Source of the DNA: Sediminibacterium roseum
GTDB lineage: Bacteria > Bacteroidota > Bacteroidia > Chitinophagales > Chitinophagaceae
NCBI RefSeq assembly: GCF_009939005.1
Contig: NZ_JAACJS010000015.1
Location: 1,242,325-1,306,324, forward strand
Length of the DNA stretch: 64,000 nucleotides
Direction: 5' to 3'
The position numbers and the translations under genes were made by a program. The notes under the pieces were generated by a model. It was given only the letters and a program-made list of their open reading frames with translations, ran no database searches and was not told the origin of the DNA. Numbering within the stretch: position 1 is the stretch's first letter; each line of letters begins with the position of its first letter. This document shows positions 62,831 to 64,000 of the stretch, one piece after another.

Positions 62831-63541
62831 TTACTGCAGGTTCAACTTCTCCATCGCCACCTGCGCCGCCACCTGGCTTGCATCTTTTTTGTTGTAGCCT
62901 TTGCCCATGGCGAGCAGTTGGCCATCCAGCATGGCATTGATGGTAAACAGCCGGCGGCTGCCTTCCATCCGCTCATCGGCCAATTCGAAAGTGAGGAGCT
63001 TGCCGTTTTTATTGGCCCAGCCGATGAGTTTGTTCTTTAAGTTGATATCGATCAGTTCAAGGTCATCAACGAACATGTGCGGTATCACGATCTGTTTGAG
63101 CACCCAACTGTGCGTTTTTACATAGCCTTTGTCGAGATAAACCGCGCCCACCAGGGCCTCCAGCGTGTTGCCGAAGATCTGGCTGCCTTTCAGGGCATTG
63201 TCGAATTTATTGTAGAAGGTAAGTTTACGCAGTCCCATTTTCAGGGCAATATCGTTCAGTTGCTGCCGGTTCACCATTTTGCTGCGCATTTCGGTCAGGA
63301 AGCCTTCGCCTTTGTAGGGGTAACGTTTGAAGAGGTAATCGGCCACAACCGCGCTCAACACGGCGTCGCCCAGGTATTCGAGGCGCTCGTTGTTTTCGTC
63401 GGGGGTTTCTTTTACGGAACGGTGGCTCAGCGCAGTGCGGTACAGCGTGGTATTGCCGGATTTGATACCCAGCACGTTTTTCAATTGTTTTTCAAAGGAA
63501 GTATCGTCTGCCTTCTTAAAAAGCTTTTTTAGGACTTGCAC
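62831..63541 (-). CDS. rnc: Ribonuclease III
   Basis: This 236-residue endonuclease cuts double-stranded RNA, including rRNA precursors. The catalytic signature NERLEYLGDAVLSAVVADYL is near residue 55, with further acidic residues in GNTLEALVGAVYLDKG near 126, and a C-terminal double-stranded-RNA-binding domain ending KDASQVAAQVAMEKLN. Length is normal. It starts 3 bases after the fabF stop codon, as in many Bacteroidota (fabF-rnc). Confidence 0.95.
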   Translation of the reverse strand: MQVLKKLFKKADDTSFEKQLKNVLGIKSGNTTLYRTALSHRSVKETPDENNERLEYLGDAVLSAVVADYLFKRYPYKGEGFLTEMRSKMVNRQQLNDIALKMGLRKLTFYNKFDNALKGSQIFGNTLEALVGAVYLDKGYVKTHSWVLKQIVIPHMFVDDLELIDINLKNKLIGWANKNGKLLTFELADERMEGSRRLFTINAMLDGQLLAMGKGYNKKDASQVAAQVAMEKLNLQ

Positions 63542-63544
63542 AAT

Positions 63545-64000
63545 TTAAGCTACGTATTTTTTTACAATCACACAAGCATTGTGCCCGCCAAAGCCAAAAG
63601 TATTGCTCAACGCTGCATTCACCGTTCTTTTCTGTGCCTTGTTGAAGGTGAAGTTGAGGTTTGGATCCAGGGTAGGATCAGCGGTAAAGTGATTGATGGT
63701 TGGCGGTACGATATCGTGTATCACGCTCTGGATACAGGCGATGGCTTCGATCACACCGGCGGCTCCGAGACAGTGGCCCGTCATGGATTTTGTTGCGCTG
63801 ATGTTGAGTTTGTAGGCATGGTCGCCAAACACTTCGGTAATGGCTTTCGCTTCCGCGCCATCGCCCAATGGTGTTGAGGTTCCGTGGGTGTTGATGTAAT
63901 CGATCTCTTCCGGTTTCATACCCGCATCTTTCAATGCGGCAAGCATTACATTGCGTGCGCCGAGTCCTTCCGGGTGTGGCGCCGTTAAATGATAGGCATC
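63545..64000 (-). CDS. fabF: Beta-ketoacyl-ACP synthase II, C-terminal part (cut by window edge)
   Basis: The frame is open to the right window edge, giving the C-terminal 151 residues. Visible motifs are the edge-proximal [15 protein letters not shown], the first active-site His in [16 protein letters not shown], the second in [17 protein letters not shown], and [16 protein letters not shown] at the end. The enzyme elongates acyl chains in fatty-acid synthesis. The catalytic Cys lies outside the window. rnc follows after 3 bases. Confidence 0.95.
   Translation of the reverse strand, partial: DAYHLTAPHPEGLGARNVMLAALKDAGMKPEEIDYINTHGTSTPLGDGAEAKAITEVFGDHAYKLNISATKSMTGHCLGAAGVIEAIACIQSVIHDIVPPTINHFTADPTLDPNLNFTFNKAQKRTVNAALSNTFGFGGHNACVIVKKYVA

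Overview
The window looks like a chromosomal segment of a free-living, gliding Bacteroidota, most likely order Chitinophagales. Supporting signs are a SusC-type TonB receptor with a DUF4249 lipoprotein, a giant PKD-like adhesin with a type IX secretion (T9SS) type B C-terminal domain next to a PorP/SprF protein, GldF/GldG, a MurF-Alr fusion, a bacterial GGGP synthase, a TraR/DksA-like gene directly after ileS, and Bacteroidota-type -7 promoter boxes (TAnnTTTG). I see no prophage, insertion sequence, CRISPR array, rRNA or tRNA. About 51 protein genes fill the window. Both end genes are cut by the window edge.

Layout. 0-5 kb: a cell-envelope operon (C-terminal part of a TonB receptor, DUF4249 lipoprotein, MG2/plug-domain protein). 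5-10 kb: SnoaL-like protein, B12-dependent ribonucleotide reductase with a DnaA box beside its promoter, and a GGGP-type synthase. 10.4-19.3 kb: a secreted protein of about 2,615 residues with 23 PKD-like repeats, followed by its PorP/SprF partner. 19.4-23.4 kb: M28 peptidase, a two-gene module of small proteins, and a LytTR/LytS-type two-component pair. 23.6-33.1 kb: housekeeping genes (dxs, scpA, mscL, ppk2, an EamA transporter, frr, an N-terminal transketolase half, a possible glycosyltransferase, an FtsX-like permease, rbfA). 33-39.5 kb: an MsbA-like exporter, a histone-like/DksA-like fusion protein and ileS. 39.6-41 kb: two secreted proteins of unknown function.

41-50.2 kb holds the whole C5/protoporphyrin heme pathway: hemH-hemJ on the minus strand, divergent from hemA-hemC-hemD-hemE-hemF-hemB-hemL on the plus strand. 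These nine enzymes convert glutamyl-tRNA to protoheme. A D-lactate-dehydrogenase-like gene and a lipoprotein follow.

52.5-59.4 kb is a minus-strand block: gldF-gldG, terC, murF-alr and lspA. At 59.5-60.0 kb a proline-rich secreted repeat protein is interrupted by a frameshift. 60.1-62.3 kb is an iscS-iscU-iscA iron-sulfur operon. The window closes with methylmalonyl-CoA epimerase and a fabF-rnc operon.

The most unusual features are (i) a five-domain super-repeat inside the giant adhesin, present in three tandem copies of about 1.39-1.40 kb each; (ii) a Lys/Ala/Pro-rich histone H1-like tail fused to a DksA-like domain that has lost its zinc cysteines; (iii) the frameshifted FRAPK/PPPPPP repeat gene; (iv) the complete heme locus; and (v) the DnaA box upstream of nrdJ. 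None is proven to be a new system. All statements come from reading the sequence; no database search was run.
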